Shown: positions 62,116 through 64,000 of the stretch, one piece after another | Numbering within the stretch: position 1 is the first letter of the stretch | How the letters are laid out: every line of letters starts with the position of its first letter | Origin: Mytilus galloprovincialis | Taxonomy: Eukaryota > Mollusca > Bivalvia > Mytilida > Mytilidae | DNA: 64,000 nt | Assembly: GCF_965363235.1 (NCBI RefSeq) | Contig: NC_134847.1 | Coordinates: 61,040,439 to 61,104,438 of the forward strand | Reading direction: 5' to 3' | Translations under genes and position numbers: made by a program | Notes under the pieces: generated by a model | Seen by the model: only the letters and a program-made list of their open reading frames with translations | What the model was told of the DNA's origin: nothing | The model's database searches: none

Positions 62116-63439
62116 TGTCTGGAAATTTTTTTAAACAATTCCTTGATAGCAGGTGCACAACTTCAAAATATGTGCAATCATTCTGTCAATTCTTTAAGAT
62201 CTGGATTGAAAACAGTATGGAGTTATCAATCTTGGTATAGTCTTATGTAAATTTTGTAAAATAGGAATAATACTAGAAACAAATATGTAATAGCACAGCA
62301 GGTGAGCAATTTCATCCTGTGTTCATTTTTTCTGTGAAGTTTCAGTCACTGTGAAAAGTTGTCAAAGAAGATGAACTGTTACAGTCTTTTATTAATTTTG
62401 CAAAAAAGTTATCAAGTTCCAAAGTTTGAAAAAAAAACATACTAGCAGGTGCACACCTTAAACATATACACATCTTTCTGAGAAGTATTAGTGATCTAGG
62501 TTAAAAACTGAAAGAGGGTTTACAGGTAGCCAAAAGTTGGTCTAAAACCATCAATGGCAAAGCTGAAGTTATCTGTTCAAAAGTTATACAGATGCCAGCA
62601 TAATTTACTTAAATTTTAATGAAATATCTATGTGACAGATGATAAAGGTAATGTCCACCTTAATTTAGAGACAACCCTGACGCCTGCTCCTCATTTACAA
62701 CAACACCCACTCAATAACTGCAATGAGCAACCATGACAGTAACCACCATTAAGGCAGAAAATTACTTGCCCTCTACAAGTTACAACACTGCACTTCATCA
62801 TTTAGTTTTGGTTGTTTTTAAATTGTTTAGTCTTACATATTCTGTGGTGTTTTTTTAGATAACACATGTTAATTGTTTTCATCATGTCATAATTTAATTG
62901 TTCTTGCTTTTACGTATTGTTTCATTTTTGCTTCCTTAGTGTTTGCTTCTTTTTTTCAGAGATTAACCCCTTTTTTTGGTGTGATCTATGTTGCTCAGTC
63001 TCTATTTACGGTAGCCATATTCTTGTCTTAAAGAGTTTTGAATGTCCCCTTGGTATCTATCATTTATTTTTTTCTTTTGATCCTGAGGTAGAATGAATAC
63101 TTATAAAACAATAACAGAATACAATATAAATAATTTTATTTGACCATATCTGAACATAATATATTGCATTACAAGTAATGACATACAATGAAACAGACAT
63201 AATATTAACAACTCAAGAGTTATGGTTCTTGAATAAAACAAGAATTGAATGTGATGAATAACCTGTTAGGATGAAACTAACAGATTTATGTGTCATGTAA
63301 TGTATATGATGAGATATGTAGGCTTACACTGAATAAAACTGGCATAAAGTCATAAAACATCTATATACAGACTCCAGTTCTAACACTATTCTGAACACGA
63401 GAATATTTCACATTTTATGTTATGTAAATTACTTATGAC

Positions 63440-63600
63440 CAATTCTTGATACTTTGGATTTATTAATAATCATTTTCATGGATTTCGTGTGTACCACAAA
63501 TTTAATGTTCAAGGTATTGCAAATTTTCTATAGGCTTGTATGCAGACTTTTGGCAAAACCACGAAATTAAATATCCACGAAAATGAATGAATCAATAGTA
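63440..63600. repeat. TGTGGATTCATTA-family fragment
   Basis: It holds TTTCATGGATTTCGTGTG and AACCACGAAATTAAATATCC, then CACGAAAATGAATGAATC. This order and these phrases are shared with 15552-15752 and 17998-18183. Confidence 0.45.
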
Positions 63601-64000
63601 TTAGTTTATACAGAATTTTTTTTTGTACAAAAACAATACAATTTTTTAAGTTTGTTATCATATTTCAACTAAAGGTTTCAGAACTCCTGGACTTTTGTAA
63701 AGTACATTGAAAACTATGATTTTCTGGTGTTAGTGTTGAGTCATCTACTTATTTTGATCTGTCAACTATATATGGAAGACACATGGACTAGTTGTGACAT
63801 AAAACATTTGCTAGTACTTTTATACAAGCAGTACAATAATAGCAGCAGGCTATTTTCAAAGCAGTGAAAGTCATTACATTTTAGGCTCAAGTTCTTGAAT
63901 ACCCAATTTATTATTATTTTCTAAAAGAATCCTGATTGTACTATTCTCATGGGCATATTTATAATAATTCTGTACTAGAGATCCTGGTTAAATATAACAT

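Larger units (their letters stand above)
61696..64000. other. no gene seen
   Basis: AT-rich noncoding DNA. It contains a GCACGGTGACC phrase near 61873 shared with 29826-30448, a SINE-like fragment, and a TGTGGATTCATT-family fragment. No open frame with a recognisable domain or credible exon structure was found. Confidence 0.55.

Overview
The window looks like nuclear DNA of a marine bivalve, most likely a mussel (Mytilus or close kin). It is AT-rich and intron-dense, and it is packed with short repeat families that I recognise as typical of bivalve genomes: AGCTCACCT elements, GGCGGATCC elements, a GAAGATGTGGTATGATTG SINE-like family and hammerhead-ribozyme tandem repeats. No prokaryotic gene organisation is present. 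The species assignment is inference from repeat content.

Layout. (1) 1-2789: no gene seen; one inverted-repeat element and a LINE tail. (2) 2790-15139, plus strand: a six-exon gene for a secreted protein with a signal peptide, a CUB domain, a ten-cysteine Ly6/uPAR (three-finger) domain and a C-terminal GPI-type tail. Its long first intron holds a broken LTR-retrotransposon gag/protease fossil and a 5'-truncated LINE with a SINE-like insertion. (3) 15140-21213: noncoding DNA between two convergent genes. (4) 21214-29300, minus strand: a complete eleven-exon kynurenine formamidase (AFMID), 305 aa, catalytic residues intact. (5) 32411-58369, plus strand: a complete twenty-exon CCHCR1 orthologue, 759 aa. 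AFMID and CCHCR1 are head to head and probably share a promoter near 32265-32410. (6) 48033-48920, minus strand: an intronless 295-aa gene inside CCHCR1 intron 12, unrecognised, with a coiled coil and two SxIP motifs. (7) 58987-64000: no gene; dominated by a 2.4-kb element built from four 503-bp tandem units.

AFMID acts in tryptophan catabolism, CCHCR1 is a centrosome/P-body coiled-coil protein, and the CUB-Ly6 protein should sit on the cell surface. They are neighbours without an evident shared pathway.

The most striking non-genic object is at 55995-56732 in CCHCR1 intron 18. It is a tandem of a 350-bp unit whose minus strand carries, twice and exactly 350 bp apart, a type I hammerhead ribozyme core. 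This is the architecture of a retrozyme, a non-coding retroelement that spreads through a self-cleaved circular RNA. Other notable objects are a 101-bp perfect palindrome (32731-32831), several large foldback elements, and a 168-bp satellite that keeps two reading frames open by period length alone.

All exon models were read by eye from splice sites, phase and protein resemblance. Every internal junction keeps frame, but no transcript evidence was available.
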